Of a stretch of 64,000 nucleotides of DNA, positions 36,801 to 46,897 are shown piece by piece. Below the pieces are notes generated by a model. The model searched no databases. It was given only the letters and a program-made list of their open reading frames with translations, and was not told the DNA's origin. Both the position numbers and the translations under genes were made by a program. Positions within the stretch are counted from its first letter, which is position 1. Each line of letters starts with the position of its first letter. Source of the stretch: Adhaeribacter pallidiroseus (GTDB lineage Bacteria; Bacteroidota; Bacteroidia; Cytophagales; Hymenobacteraceae); assembly GCF_003340495.1 (NCBI RefSeq), contig NZ_QASA01000001.1, forward strand, positions 2,604,001-2,668,000. The letters run 5' to 3'.

Positions 36801-38849
36801 GCACAACCGTTCATAATCATGATGGGGTATTTACCGGTGTTGTTATATCCATTTACCGGATCGGTTACAAAGCCAATGTCCAAATCGTTACTGGTGGGCG
36901 AAGAATGACCAAAAAAAGTAACTAAACCCACCCCGGCGTTTATCTCCGACGAAACATTTAAACGCTCCACCCCCGAGGTAGTGTTTAAACGGTAAATGCT
37001 TTTTACCCTGGCCCCTAAATAAGTTTTTTCCACCATATTCTGCCACCGGGTTAAAGAGCTGCGGATATACGTTTTAAGCTGGTCCGTGTCGCCGCCGCCT
37101 AAATGCAAAATGTTTTTTCGCCAGGTTAGTGTATTGGGCAAGGCTTCGTGTTCTTTTACTTTGTCCAGGTACGCGGCTAGTTCTTCCGCATTTTGTGCTA
37201 CTAACCGGCCGGTAGCTACTTTCGGAAAATAAAGATTTTTTCCCAATCGGCGGTTAAGAATATATCAGAGGCCGGATAGCCCGTCGGGATCATATCGCGC
37301 AGGCTGGCGGTTGGCGAAGGTGCAGTCCGGGAACGCCCAAAATTCTCGTAATCGGCTAACAATGCTTGCCCCAATAAAAGCAAATACGCGGGTTTACCCT
37401 GGGTAGACAAATAATTTACCAAGTGTTTTATGGCCTGAGCCGATTTCTCGCCGTAGTGAAACTGATCATACACCTGCCTGATTTCTAGAGATAACGTATC
37501 GTACTTGCCCCCGTTGGTGGAGGCGCGGTATTCGGCGTAAGCTTTTACCGGATCGGGATAAGCAGCGGCGGGTTTGCGTAACCGGCTATGGTATACTAAA
37601 ATAAAATTAGAACGATTATTAGCCAGATTCCGGAAAGTGGTTTTTACGGGTGCCGCGGGGCTGTATATATTACTGGCATTTACCAGTAATATTTTCTGCT
37701 GGCGATTGTTAGGGGCCGGGCCTACGAAAGAAGCCTCAGTGGCCTGATTATTAATGGTAATTTTAGAAATAGCGTAAGGGTTAGTTACGTCGTAACCCAA
37801 AACCGTTTGGTTGTTATTTTTTTGAAAAACAAAATAAGAATCTCCCGTTTTAGTGGTATCTGCCGGCGAAAAGAACCAGCTGCGGCTGGTAAATAAGTTT
37901 TTTCGGGCGTAATGCACCCGTAAATATCTTACCCGAACAATATCGGGGACTCCTTTGGGGTTAACGGTAAACCGTAATCGTAATTTACCATCCGGAGAGA
38001 TGTCGCTGGGGAGCAAGGAATAGATTTTTTAATTTTATCGGCTGGTCCAAATACAATATCGCGCTCTAAGTCGCGCACCGATCCATTTGGGGATACAACC
38101 GCCAAACTTATGTTATGCGGATCCCGCAACACGCCATCGAGTACTATTTCTATTTGGGGTGCGGCCCCACTGGCTTCTACGTTTAGTAAAGAATCTACCT
38201 CAAAATCTTTAATCCGGGATCGGGCGCCACTCCCAATGGTGCCGAACCACATATCGCCGTAACCTTCGCTGGCATCGCCCCACGATAGTTGGCTTTCGCC
38301 GTAAAAAGCGCCGCCCTGATACTCGGTGGTATATTGCTTTAAGCGTTCCGCTTTATGCCAGGGTTCTGGCGTTAAACCATTAGCAGAATTATTTAAAATT
38401 GGCACACGTTTACCAGTACTGGGGGAAACGGTTAAAAAGTAAGCGGCTGTATCGGTGTATAAACTAAAATAAGGATTGGATTGGTGCTGCGGATTCTTGT
38501 AAATCTCGCGATCCAGTTTCCCGTCGTTGCGCTCGCCGTAAAATTCCAGGTAATCGCCTGGGTTTAAGGTACCATCGGCCTCGCCTTCTACGTGCACGGC
38601 TACTTCCTGGCCCCGCCGCCATAGCTGCAAATTTTGGGGGTTGATTGATCCTAAACCAGCATTTGTTAAATAAGTATGATCCAGACGGTAAATCCCGGAC
38701 TTAGCCACTTTTATTTTATAATACGTTTGGGAATAATTGATCCATTCGTTGCCATATTGAACCTGTCCTTTTGCAGTAAGCCCAAACCACAGAACAATCA
38801 AGCTCAGGAACCCTAATTTTTTAAAAAAATAAAAAAAATAAGCAGTCAT
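33833..38849 (-). pseudogene. porU2: PorU2-like type IX secretion C25 sortase, broken by two frameshifts
   Basis: Cell-surface gingipain-type (C25) cysteine peptidase that would trim C-terminal secretion signals of type IX cargo. Three consecutive frames make one product of about 1672 aa: 38849 to about 38020 (signal MTAYFFYFFKK..., then YGNEWINYSQTYYKI), about 38020 to 37235, and 37235 to 33833. The catalytic His (VTFFGHSS) and Cys (MIMNGCATGN) lie in the third part. The C-terminus has FYPYPNPLSSKTRFVF and a FlgD-like Ig domain. Both breaks are at runs of six A (before TCTATT and TCTTTA) where seven A restore the frame. The gene follows its porin partner by 16 bp. Sequencing error, slippage or true decay are all possible. 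Confidence 0.85.
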
Positions 38850-38865
38850 TTTATCTGGTTGGCGA

Positions 38866-39948
38866 TTAATCAAATGCATATCCCACCGAAACAATAATAG
38901 ATGAAACTTCCGAATTATCGGCTACTTTAGACAAAGCCAAATCTACATGCAAACCGTTGGTGGCAATACCAACGCCAAAGTTGGGCTGAAACTGCCAGGT
39001 TTCCTGATTGTTAAATTCTTTAATCTGCTGCAAATTATTCATACCGGCTCGTAGAAAAACCAACCGATTGTAATTTAATTCAAAAGCAATTTTAGGATCA
39101 ATCGAAAAAACAGCGCTTTTAAATAAAACATTTCGTCGTCCATCAAAGGTAAAATCAAAATCAGCAGCCAGGAGCAAATTAAAATTTTTTGGAAGCGTAA
39201 ACGTGCGAGCCGCTCCCAGAATTAACCGAGGCAACGTAATTTCAATGGTATTTTTGGGCAAAGCCGACGTGGAATCCACGAGTAATTGCGAATACCTTAT
39301 TTCTTCAGGATCGTGCGTCCAGGCGTTAAACGTGGTGGTGATATCACGGGCCATCAGGCCAAACTGCCAATCTTTGCGTTGTAACTGCGCCCCAACATCT
39401 AAACCAAAACCCCAGGCGTTAGCAAAATCGCCCACGTTCCGGTAAATAATTTTAGCATTGGCGCCGAGTTGCAAACCTTTAATCAAATTACTTTTTCGGG
39501 CGTAAGAAACTAAAAAAGCATAATCGGCCACGGAGAAAAAACGAATGCTATCGTATTGGTAATAGCCGTATTCGTGGTTTTTGAGCCGACGGGTATCGGC
39601 AATATCATCTACTCCGGAACGGGTAATGGAAAAACCAAGGGCACTGCTGGTATCCAGGGGTAAAGCAAAAGCCGCAAAGTCGTTTTTAACAATTCCTGCA
39701 AATAATTCGGAGTGCATCAAACTCACATTATACTTATTAGGCAAGCGCAACAAGCCGGCCGGGTTCCAATAACCAGCGGTAGCATCATCCACGAAACTTA
39801 CCTGCACGTTGCCCATACCCAAAGCCCGTCCGCCTACGCCAATATTTAAAAATTCGTTGCTGTACTTCGGCGCCGAAATCTGGCTCCAGGCCGAAGAAGA
39901 AAGAAGAAATAAACTAAGCAGAATAAAAGGTAAAATTTTAGGTAACAT
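38866..39948 (-). CDS. PorV/PorQ-family outer-membrane protein of type IX secretion
   Basis: 360 aa from MLPKILPFILLSLF with a signal peptide ending near SSAWSQ; a start 6 codons earlier (39966) is less likely. The mature part begins APKYSNEFLNIGVGGRALGMGN and WNPAGLLRL, the signature of the FadL-like PorV/PorQ family. It should be an outer-membrane barrel of 14 strands. PorV-type proteins hold the sortase at the surface, which fits co-transcription with porU2. PorV and PorQ cannot be separated with certainty here. Confidence 0.88.
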   Translation of the reverse strand: MLPKILPFILLSLFLLSSSAWSQISAPKYSNEFLNIGVGGRALGMGNVQVSFVDDATAGYWNPAGLLRLPNKYNVSLMHSELFAGIVKNDFAAFALPLDTSSALGFSITRSGVDDIADTRRLKNHEYGYYQYDSIRFFSVADYAFLVSYARKSNLIKGLQLGANAKIIYRNVGDFANAWGFGLDVGAQLQRKDWQFGLMARDITTTFNAWTHDPEEIRYSQLLVDSTSALPKNTIEITLPRLILGAARTFTLPKNFNLLLAADFDFTFDGRRNVLFKSAVFSIDPKIAFELNYNRLVFLRAGMNNLQQIKEFNNQETWQFQPNFGVGIATNGLHVDLALSKVADNSEVSSIIVSVGYAFD

Positions 39949-40438
39949 ATCGGAATTTACTCCCAATCTTTTAAAGTGTATTTATTATGAACCCGGTTAG
40001 CCGTTTGCGTTTATGTTAAGTGTACCTTATTATCCTTCTAGCCAAAAATTTAAAAAATCTGTTCACCAGAAGATAAACCAGTATTCTCTTTAACAAGTGC
40101 TTTTTTAGAAATCTTTCCATTATACTCACTGGTTAGTAAATTAACGCTCTCCCAACCAGTAATTATTTCATTAAGTGTTCTGCTGGTAAAACAGGCTTCT
40201 TTCTCTCTCTACTAATAATTAAATCAGATACTAAGTACCAAAATAAAATTTTAAAAAATCAACTTATTCCCTAATTAAACTTACTTAAGTACAATAAAAG
40301 TACGCTTTATAAGCAAGATACGAATTATATTCTTTTATTTTTCATAGTTCAATGCAAATATTTTGTGGTTTATAAACCATAATGGAGTAAAATTATTTCT
40401 AACAAAAAACGAAACAAAAAATATTTTTATCAAGTACC
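39949..40438. other. A/T-rich divergent intergenic region
   Basis: About 490 bp between the divergent porV/Q-like and padR genes, without an ORF. The padR promoter lies at its right end (40439-40469). No clear promoter for the minus-strand operon was found. Confidence 0.4.
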
Positions 40439-40469
40439 TTGTTTTACATAGTACCTTATGTTATATTTG
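40439..40469 (+). promoter_or_regulatory. Bacteroidota-type promoter of padR-pspC
   Basis: TTG (40439-40441), 20 bp, TATATTTG (40462-40469), then TAACGAAC and the ATG at 40495. A clean match to -33/-7. The spacer TTTTACATAGTACCTTATGT holds ACATAGTACCTTATGT, a near-inverted repeat that PadR might bind. Confidence 0.7.
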
Positions 40470-40494
40470 TAACGAACATTAAATCTAAACCATC

Positions 40495-40836
40495 ATGAAA
40501 GTAGAAAACACACAAGTGCAGATGCGGAAGGGTATTCTGGAATTCTGCATTTTGGAAATTATCTCTCGTGGTGAAGTCTACGCCTCGGATATGCTTGATG
40601 AGCTAACCGCTGCTAAAATGATTGTGGTAGAGGGCACGCTTTACCCGCTGCTTACCCGCCTCAAAAATGCCGGACTTCTCGACTACTCCTGGGTGGAGTC
40701 CACGGCCGGGCCACCCCGGAAGTATTATACCTTAACCGAAACCGGCAAAGATTTTTTGGAGCAGTTGCGCCAAACCTGGCTGGAAGTAGAAGCCTCTATC
40801 GAGTTCATAACGAAGCATAAAAAACAAGCATCATGA
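40495..40836 (+). CDS. PadR-family transcriptional regulator
   Basis: 113 aa winged helix. Family words: RKGILEFCILEIISRGEVYASDMLDEL (helix 1-2), VVEGTLYPLLTRLKNAGLLDYSW (recognition helix and turn) and GPPRKYYTLTETG (wing). The short C-terminal dimer helix marks the small subfamily 2. The stop codon overlaps the start of the PspC gene (ATGA), so both are translated together; such PadR proteins usually repress their own operon. Confidence 0.93.
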   Translation: MKVENTQVQMRKGILEFCILEIISRGEVYASDMLDELTAAKMIVVEGTLYPLLTRLKNAGLLDYSWVESTAGPPRKYYTLTETGKDFLEQLRQTWLEVEASIEFITKHKKQAS

Positions 40837-43397
40837 AAAAGAATATAAGTATCAACCTGCAAGGCCTTATCTTCCACATCGAAGAAGATGGTTACGAGCA
40901 ACTGCGGCAATACTTAGCCGCGATAAAAACGTACTTTTCTAATTATGCGGGTCACGAGGAGATTGTTGCGGATATTGAAGGCCGAATAGCAGAAGTATTT
41001 TCGGGCAAGTTAAACCCGGGTAAACAAGTAATTACCCAGGAAGATGTACAAGCTTTAATTACTCAAATGGGTAGCGTACAAGACTTTGCCAGCATCGAAG
41101 AAGAAGAAGATTTAAACCAGCCTTATAGCACCTCGCAAAATAGCTCCGGTACTTACAGCCAAACCGCTGGCGGAGCCACCACTGCCGAGGAAACTAGAAC
41201 CGGCACTTCTCCGGGAACCGGCCCAAAACGCTTGTTCCGCGACTTAAACCACAAAGTAATCAGTGGGGTTTCCGCAGGATTTGCTAACTACCTGGGCGTT
41301 GATCCTATTTGGATTCGTCTGGTGTTTGTGTTCTTTTTCTTGTTAGGGGTATTTACCGCCGGTGTTTCGGCCGGGTTTGTTGGTTTTATTTACGCGCTCT
41401 GCTGGATTGCTTTACCCAAAAGTTACACCCTCACCGAAGTTAACGCGCGAAAACTATTCCGCGATTCACTGGATAAAAAATTAGGGGGGGTTTGCAGTGG
41501 TTTAGCCTTGTATTTCGGGATGGATGTAGGCGTCGTTCGGTTGATTTTCTTGCTTTCCGTTTTATTCGGCGGCTTGGGTATTCCCATCTACATCGTGTTG
41601 TGGCTAGTAGTTCCGCTAGCCACTTCCATCACCGACCGGGTACAAATGCAAGGCAATCCCATAACCTTGTCGGGTATTGAAGAATCGCTGAAAAACAATC
41701 TGCGCATGAGCGACGAAAACGGCCAGGAAAGTAACTTAGCCCGCATTCTATTATTCCCAGTTCGCCTGGTGGCTCAAGTTTTAGAAGTAATTGCCAAGGC
41801 CCTGAAGCCCCTGGTGAGTTTTCTGGGATCGGCCATTCGTATTTTTGCCGGTATAATCTTATTAATCATTGCGCTGAGCTTTATTTTTGCTTTATTCATT
41901 GGTTTAGGAGCAGGTACCGGCTTAATTAACGAGCAATATATACACGGTGAATGGGATGGTCCGATGCAGTTATTTGCCCGCGATTTTCCGGGCTACGGCA
42001 TGGTGGCCGGCTTTCTGGCGGGCCTGATTCCTAGCTTGTTCTTATTAATGATTGCCGTGGGTTTATTAACCAAACGATTTTTCTTAAAGCCGCTGGTAGG
42101 CTGGTCGATGTTTGCGGTGTGGGTAGTGTGTTTATTTGCCATGGGCAGTGCCGTATTCGTATTTCAGCAAAACTTTAACGAACGTGGCGAATATATTACC
42201 GAAAGAACTTTTACGACGGGAGCGCTTCCAACGGTGCAACTAAATGCCCGGAATGCTAGTTCACCGGCGCAACGCTGGATTAATGACGTGGAATTTGGCA
42301 CGGTTAACAACCCGAATATCCGGGTAGTGCAGGAATTCCGGGCCAAAGGCCGCACCGAAGATCAGGCTATCCAAAATGCGAAAATGCTGGACTACCGCAT
42401 TCAACAACGCGATTCTACCTTGATTTTTGATCGGCAAGCCCGCATTAACCGGAACGGAGCTTTCCGCGACCAGGAATTAAGTTTAAAAATTTACTTGCCG
42501 CAGAATAAAAAATTTCGCCTGAACCAGGAATTTGTGTACATGGCCTCCAACTACTTCGACAAAGACTATGATTTTGAAAAAATAAATTTAAGAAAAAGCA
42601 CTTGGGAATTTCGGGATGATAAATTTACCTGTGCCACTTGCGCGGTAAAAGTAGAAGAAGAACCCCGCGAGGAAGAAAACAACAATAACAACGAGGTAGA
42701 CCTTGCCGATATTGATATTAATGTGCTGGAAGGCGATTTAATGGCTGCTTGGGATGATTATGGACCGGAAGAAAAAACGTTTGATTTCAAAGATTTTGAA
42801 GCGGTTCAGGTGGGTGGCGCCTATCACGTCCGGCTGAAAAAAGGAGATAATTTTGAAGTTCGGGCTAAGGGCGATGAACAAGGAATTAAGAATTTAAGAG
42901 CCAAGCAAAACGGAAGTACCGTTGAATTTGAATCGGATGAAAATTTCTGGGATTTTACGAAGAATAACCGGGAGAATGTGTTGATTGAGATTACCATGCC
43001 CGCTTTAAAAAATGTGGATTTATCGGGCGCTGTTAAATCAGAAATTTCGGGATTTGATGAAGATAAATGCGAGATTAGCCAATCCGGGGCGGTACAAACC
43101 AATATCGGTATCAATGCCAACCGTTTAGAATTAGATTTATCCGGCGCCGCTAAAACCACCATTGCCGGCCGCACTGATGAGTTGCAATTATCGGCTTCCG
43201 GAGCCTGCAACGTAGAAGCCGGGAGTTTACGGGCCAAATCTGCGGATATTAACTTATCCGGTGCTTCTAAGGCTTCGGTGTTTGTAACCGAGAAATTATC
43301 TGCTGATGCCTCTGGGGTAAGCAGTGTTAATTACAGCGGCAATCCGCGCAATGTAACCACCGATGTATCCGGAGCATCCAAAGTGCGTAAGAATTAA
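40833..43397 (+). CDS. Double PspC-domain membrane protein with C-terminal GIN/DUF2807-like beta-helix
   Basis: 854 aa. The first 100 residues are a soluble N-terminal domain (INLQGLIFHIEEDGYEQL). Two PspC domains follow at about 130-195 (KVISGVSAGFANYLG) and 205-265 (KKLGGVCSGLALYFG). Then come three to four membrane helices (about 330-450). The part after about 640 is rich in DLSGA repeats (VDLSGAVKSEIS, LDLSGAAKTTI, INLSGASKAS), the mark of the GIN/DUF2807 right-handed beta-helix. PspC proteins sense envelope stress; the GIN part may be extracytoplasmic. Translationally coupled to padR, followed by a strong terminator. Confidence 0.9.
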   Translation: MKKNISINLQGLIFHIEEDGYEQLRQYLAAIKTYFSNYAGHEEIVADIEGRIAEVFSGKLNPGKQVITQEDVQALITQMGSVQDFASIEEEEDLNQPYSTSQNSSGTYSQTAGGATTAEETRTGTSPGTGPKRLFRDLNHKVISGVSAGFANYLGVDPIWIRLVFVFFFLLGVFTAGVSAGFVGFIYALCWIALPKSYTLTEVNARKLFRDSLDKKLGGVCSGLALYFGMDVGVVRLIFLLSVLFGGLGIPIYIVLWLVVPLATSITDRVQMQGNPITLSGIEESLKNNLRMSDENGQESNLARILLFPVRLVAQVLEVIAKALKPLVSFLGSAIRIFAGIILLIIALSFIFALFIGLGAGTGLINEQYIHGEWDGPMQLFARDFPGYGMVAGFLAGLIPSLFLLMIAVGLLTKRFFLKPLVGWSMFAVWVVCLFAMGSAVFVFQQNFNERGEYITERTFTTGALPTVQLNARNASSPAQRWINDVEFGTVNNPNIRVVQEFRAKGRTEDQAIQNAKMLDYRIQQRDSTLIFDRQARINRNGAFRDQELSLKIYLPQNKKFRLNQEFVYMASNYFDKDYDFEKINLRKSTWEFRDDKFTCATCAVKVEEEPREEENNNNNEVDLADIDINVLEGDLMAAWDDYGPEEKTFDFKDFEAVQVGGAYHVRLKKGDNFEVRAKGDEQGIKNLRAKQNGSTVEFESDENFWDFTKNNRENVLIEITMPALKNVDLSGAVKSEISGFDEDKCEISQSGAVQTNIGINANRLELDLSGAAKTTIAGRTDELQLSASGACNVEAGSLRAKSADINLSGASKASVFVTEKLSADASGVSSVNYSGNPRNVTTDVSGASKVRKN

Positions 43398-43417
43398 ATA
43401 AATCAATCTAATTGCCG

Positions 43418-43449
43418 AAAGACTAAAGTTCATCACTTTAGTCTTTTTT
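43418..43449 (+). terminator. Terminator of padR-pspC
   Basis: AAAGACTAAAGT, TCATC loop, ACTTTAGTCTTT and further T residues. Confidence 0.88.
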
Positions 43450-43624
43450 TTGGATGCATCAAGGCCTTTGGCCCGCACGTTCGTCCTGTTAAACTACCAT
43501 CCAGGGGGTTGTATTGGATTGAAACATTTTCACCTTTCAACCCAGCTATTTTATATTCACTTAAAATTGCATCTTGCGTCCATCATAATCATAAAAGAAT
43601 TTATATTAGAATAAAGAAAGCTGG

Positions 43625-45238
43625 TTGGTGAGATTCTTTATAGGTAACAAGTCTAAACGGGTTCTCGCGCTTTTGTGGTTGCTGGCCACTGGCTTAAACC
43701 TAAATAAGGCCTTTCACATTGATGATGCTTTTCATTTGGCGGCGGCCCAATGGATAGAGCAACATCCTTTTACCCCTATGTCGGGGCTTGTGCTTTGGGA
43801 TTATGGCTATGCTCCTATTCACGAGTATAACCAACCGCCTTTGTATTTTTACTTTATCGCTTTATGTGGCCATTGGTGGAGCTATCATGAAATACTCTTG
43901 CACCTGATGCAGTCTGGTTTTACTTTTTTAACTATTTTCTTCTTTTACAAACTGGCCCAACTGGTAGCACCCACATTCGCTTTGTTAAGCACCGCTTTTC
44001 TCGTTTTAAACCCGGCATTTTTAATTAACCAAAATGTAATGGTAGATGTACCATTATTGAGTTTACACTTAATTTTTATCTATCTCCTGTTAAAGCCCCA
44101 TTTTACCTCGGAATGGATGCGCTACGTTTTAGTTGCTTTGGTGTTAAGCATCGCCCTCCTGATTAAATATACTTCCCTCCCATTGCTTGTAATTTTACTA
44201 GCTCACCTGGTACTACCTAAAAAATTTAGATTTTTAGCTGTTTTGCTGCTTCCCATTGGTGTGCTGTTGCTGTGGTCCATTTGGAACTACCAGGAGTTTG
44301 GCGCGGTGCATCTTTTCCGTCCTACCTCTGCTTTAACTATATCCCGGGTAAGTCAGAAATTACTGGCTTTTGTAATTACGCTGGGCGCAATTACTCCTTT
44401 TTCATTAGCTTATGCTGCTGGGTTTATCGCGAAATACCAAAAAAGATATTGGTTTATTATTCCTACCCTAATCATAATGCTCCTGGCCTTTGTAAGCTTA
44501 ACTTACCAGGGATTTATCTCTGAAAAAAACGCTGTGCGCGCTTTGTGGGGGTTTTGTTTTATAAATGCCATTTGCCTCATTTATTTGGTTCTGGATAACT
44601 ACTGGCCTTTCCGGAATTATAAAAATTTAAAAAAATACAGCCAATCTGACCATTTTACAATTTTATTATGGGGAACCGCAATTAGTAGCTTTATTATCTT
44701 GTTCGCCCATTTTATGGCCTCCCGACATGTATTGTTGGTATTACCCGCTGTAATCCTGCTAGCAGCTAAATTGTTGCGTGACGCCCCCGCGAACCTCCGG
44801 ATATTAGCGCTGGTATTTTCCGCCAGCATCAGCTTACTACTAGCGGCCTCCGACTGGACCTTTGCGGACACTTACCGGCAAGAAGCAGTAAAGACCAAAA
44901 ATAAGCTAAAAGGGCCGGGTACTATCTGGACGGTAGGCTATTGGGGATGGCATTGGTATAGCCAACAAGCCGGCATGAAAACCTATGTTGCCGGAAAAGT
45001 GCAGGTTAAGAAAAATGATTATTTTGTGATTCCGGCCAACTTACCGCATCAGGAATTTAAAAATTACACTCATCTAAAGTTGATTTATCAGAAAGTCGTA
45101 CCCAGAAATAAAATCACTTTTTTTTCCTGTTCGACTATTCCGGGCATGTATTCTACCAATTACGCAAACCCACCCATTAAACTGACCAGATTGCCGCTTG
45201 ATACCATTAAAATCTACCAGGTAATGCAGGCTTTTTAG
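43625..45238 (+). CDS. GT39/ArnT-like membrane glycosyltransferase
   Basis: 537 aa with about 11-12 membrane helices. No ATG start: TTG at 43625 or GTG at 43628. After the first helix comes HIDDAFHLAAAQWI, with the acidic pair expected in the first loop of GT-C enzymes, then HEYNQPPLYFYFIALCG (QPPLY word of the PMT_2/ArnT group). Such enzymes use polyprenyl-phosphate sugars to glycosylate lipids or proteins at the periplasmic face. The C-terminal 110 residues are soluble. Acceptor and sugar are unknown. Confidence 0.82.
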   Translation: MVRFFIGNKSKRVLALLWLLATGLNLNKAFHIDDAFHLAAAQWIEQHPFTPMSGLVLWDYGYAPIHEYNQPPLYFYFIALCGHWWSYHEILLHLMQSGFTFLTIFFFYKLAQLVAPTFALLSTAFLVLNPAFLINQNVMVDVPLLSLHLIFIYLLLKPHFTSEWMRYVLVALVLSIALLIKYTSLPLLVILLAHLVLPKKFRFLAVLLLPIGVLLLWSIWNYQEFGAVHLFRPTSALTISRVSQKLLAFVITLGAITPFSLAYAAGFIAKYQKRYWFIIPTLIIMLLAFVSLTYQGFISEKNAVRALWGFCFINAICLIYLVLDNYWPFRNYKNLKKYSQSDHFTILLWGTAISSFIILFAHFMASRHVLLVLPAVILLAAKLLRDAPANLRILALVFSASISLLLAASDWTFADTYRQEAVKTKNKLKGPGTIWTVGYWGWHWYSQQAGMKTYVAGKVQVKKNDYFVIPANLPHQEFKNYTHLKLIYQKVVPRNKITFFSCSTIPGMYSTNYANPPIKLTRLPLDTIKIYQVMQAF

Positions 45239-45272
45239 CTGTGGTTAAACGAACGTTGTTGTAAGTAAACGT

Positions 45273-46691
45273 TTATTCTTTTACAACTACTAATCCCATT
45301 TCCTGACCTTTTTGCAGCATATAGGCAAAAGCTTGTTCGTATTCGTTTTTAATATGGCCATCCAGAATCGCTTCCGTTAAACTCTCTTTAATAATACCTA
45401 CCTCCCGCGAAGGTTTTAGCCCGAACGTTTCCATAATAATTTCACCTGTAATTACCGGTTGAAAATTCCGCAGTTGATCGGTTTCTTCTACCTGCTTCAT
45501 TTTTACGCCTACTTTTTTAAAATTCTGTAGGTACTTCTTTACTTTGTTATGGTCTTTAGAAGTAATATCGGCGTTACAGAGCACCATTAATTCATCAATA
45601 TCGGCACCGGCTTCGTAGAGCAGGCGCCGCACCGCCGAATCCGTTACAGAATCTTTAACTAAGGCAATAGGCCGCAGGTGCAGTTTTACTAATTTCTGCA
45701 CAAAACGCATGTGCTCGTTTAAAGGTAATTTAAGCTCGGCAAATATCTTGGGCACCAAACGAGCCCCCCGGTCTTCGTGCCCGTGAAAGGTCCAGCCTAC
45801 TTTCTCGGAATAGCGTTTGGTTTCCGGTTTGGCAATGTCGTGCAGAATAGCGGCCCAGCGTAGCCATAAGTCGTTGGAAGTTTTGGCCACGTTATCGAGC
45901 ACCTGCAAGGTATGGTAAAAGTTATCTTTGTGCGAGTTGCCATTAATCGTTTCAACCCCGTGCAAAGCTACCATTTTCGGGAAAATCAGCTCCAGCAAAC
46001 CCGTTTGGTACAAAAGCTTAAAACCGTAAGAAGGAATAGCCGCCAGGATAATTTTATTCAGCTCGTCGGTTATGCGCTCTTTCGAAATAATGGCAATACG
46101 TTCTTTGTTGCGCGCGATCGCATCGAAGGTGTCGGGTTCAATGTCAAAATTTAATTGCGTGGCAAACCGGATAGCCCGCATCATGCGTAAGGGATCGTCG
46201 GTGAAAGTTACATCCGGGTTTAAGGGTGTTTTAATAATTTTCCGGCGAATGTCGCCGAGTCCATCAAACTCATCGATGAGGGCGCCGTAACTGTTTGGGT
46301 TCAGGGAAATACCTAAAGCATTAATGGTAAAATCCCGGCGGTTTAAATCGTCCCGTAGCGTACCGGCTTCTACTTCCGGTTTACGGGAGTCGCTGCGGTA
46401 CGATTCGCGGCGCGCACCTACAAACTCTACTTCCCACTCGTCGGCCCGGAGCATGGCCGTGCCAAAATTTTTAAATACCGTAACCGGTGGTTTATCGGGT
46501 AAAAGCCCGGCCACCTTTTGCGCCAAAGCCATTCCATCGCCCACACAAACTACATCAATATCTTTCGACGGTCTTTTTAAGATAATATCTCGTACGAAGC
46601 CGCCGATTACATAGGTTTCTACTTGCAGGTGCGCGGCGGCGGCGGCAATAACTCTAAAAATGCGATGTTCCGGTAACGAAAATGTTTGCAT
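45273..46691 (-). CDS. cca: CCA tRNA nucleotidyltransferase with HD domain
   Basis: 472 aa. Class II polymerase head: YVIGGFVRDIILKRPSKDIDVV (GGxVRD and DxD metal site, about 24-45), then RRDFTINAL and DPLRMMRAIRFA. A C-terminal HD domain is present (AAILHDIAKPETKR; HGHEDRGA), so the protein probably also has phosphatase or phosphodiesterase activity. It adds or repairs the 3-prime CCA of tRNA. Monocistronic; TACCTTTG at 46714-46721 fits a -7 element without a clear -33. Confidence 0.93.
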   Translation of the reverse strand: MQTFSLPEHRIFRVIAAAAAHLQVETYVIGGFVRDIILKRPSKDIDVVCVGDGMALAQKVAGLLPDKPPVTVFKNFGTAMLRADEWEVEFVGARRESYRSDSRKPEVEAGTLRDDLNRRDFTINALGISLNPNSYGALIDEFDGLGDIRRKIIKTPLNPDVTFTDDPLRMMRAIRFATQLNFDIEPDTFDAIARNKERIAIISKERITDELNKIILAAIPSYGFKLLYQTGLLELIFPKMVALHGVETINGNSHKDNFYHTLQVLDNVAKTSNDLWLRWAAILHDIAKPETKRYSEKVGWTFHGHEDRGARLVPKIFAELKLPLNEHMRFVQKLVKLHLRPIALVKDSVTDSAVRRLLYEAGADIDELMVLCNADITSKDHNKVKKYLQNFKKVGVKMKQVEETDQLRNFQPVITGEIIMETFGLKPSREVGIIKESLTEAILDGHIKNEYEQAFAYMLQKGQEMGLVVVKE

Positions 46692-46897
46692 ACGTAGTTC
46701 TAGCTTCCGGTTGCAAAGGTAATATTTACTGGTTGCTAGTTGTTAGTTGCCAGTTGTTAGTTCAAAATTTTAATTTTAATCAACTCTAATGCGTTTACCA
46801 ATATAGCTTCAGTACTTACGGTTTAATTAAGAATGAAGCCTACATCAAAAGGTGGAACTGACTCACGAATATCTAACGACAAGCAATAAACAATTTA

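Noticed and set aside
37235-38030. Programmed -1 ribosomal frameshifting in porU2
   Set aside because: The direction (-1) fits, but the codons before the runs (ATT AAA AAA; GAA AAA ATC) do not form an X XXY YYZ heptamer, and two sites in one gene would give very little product.
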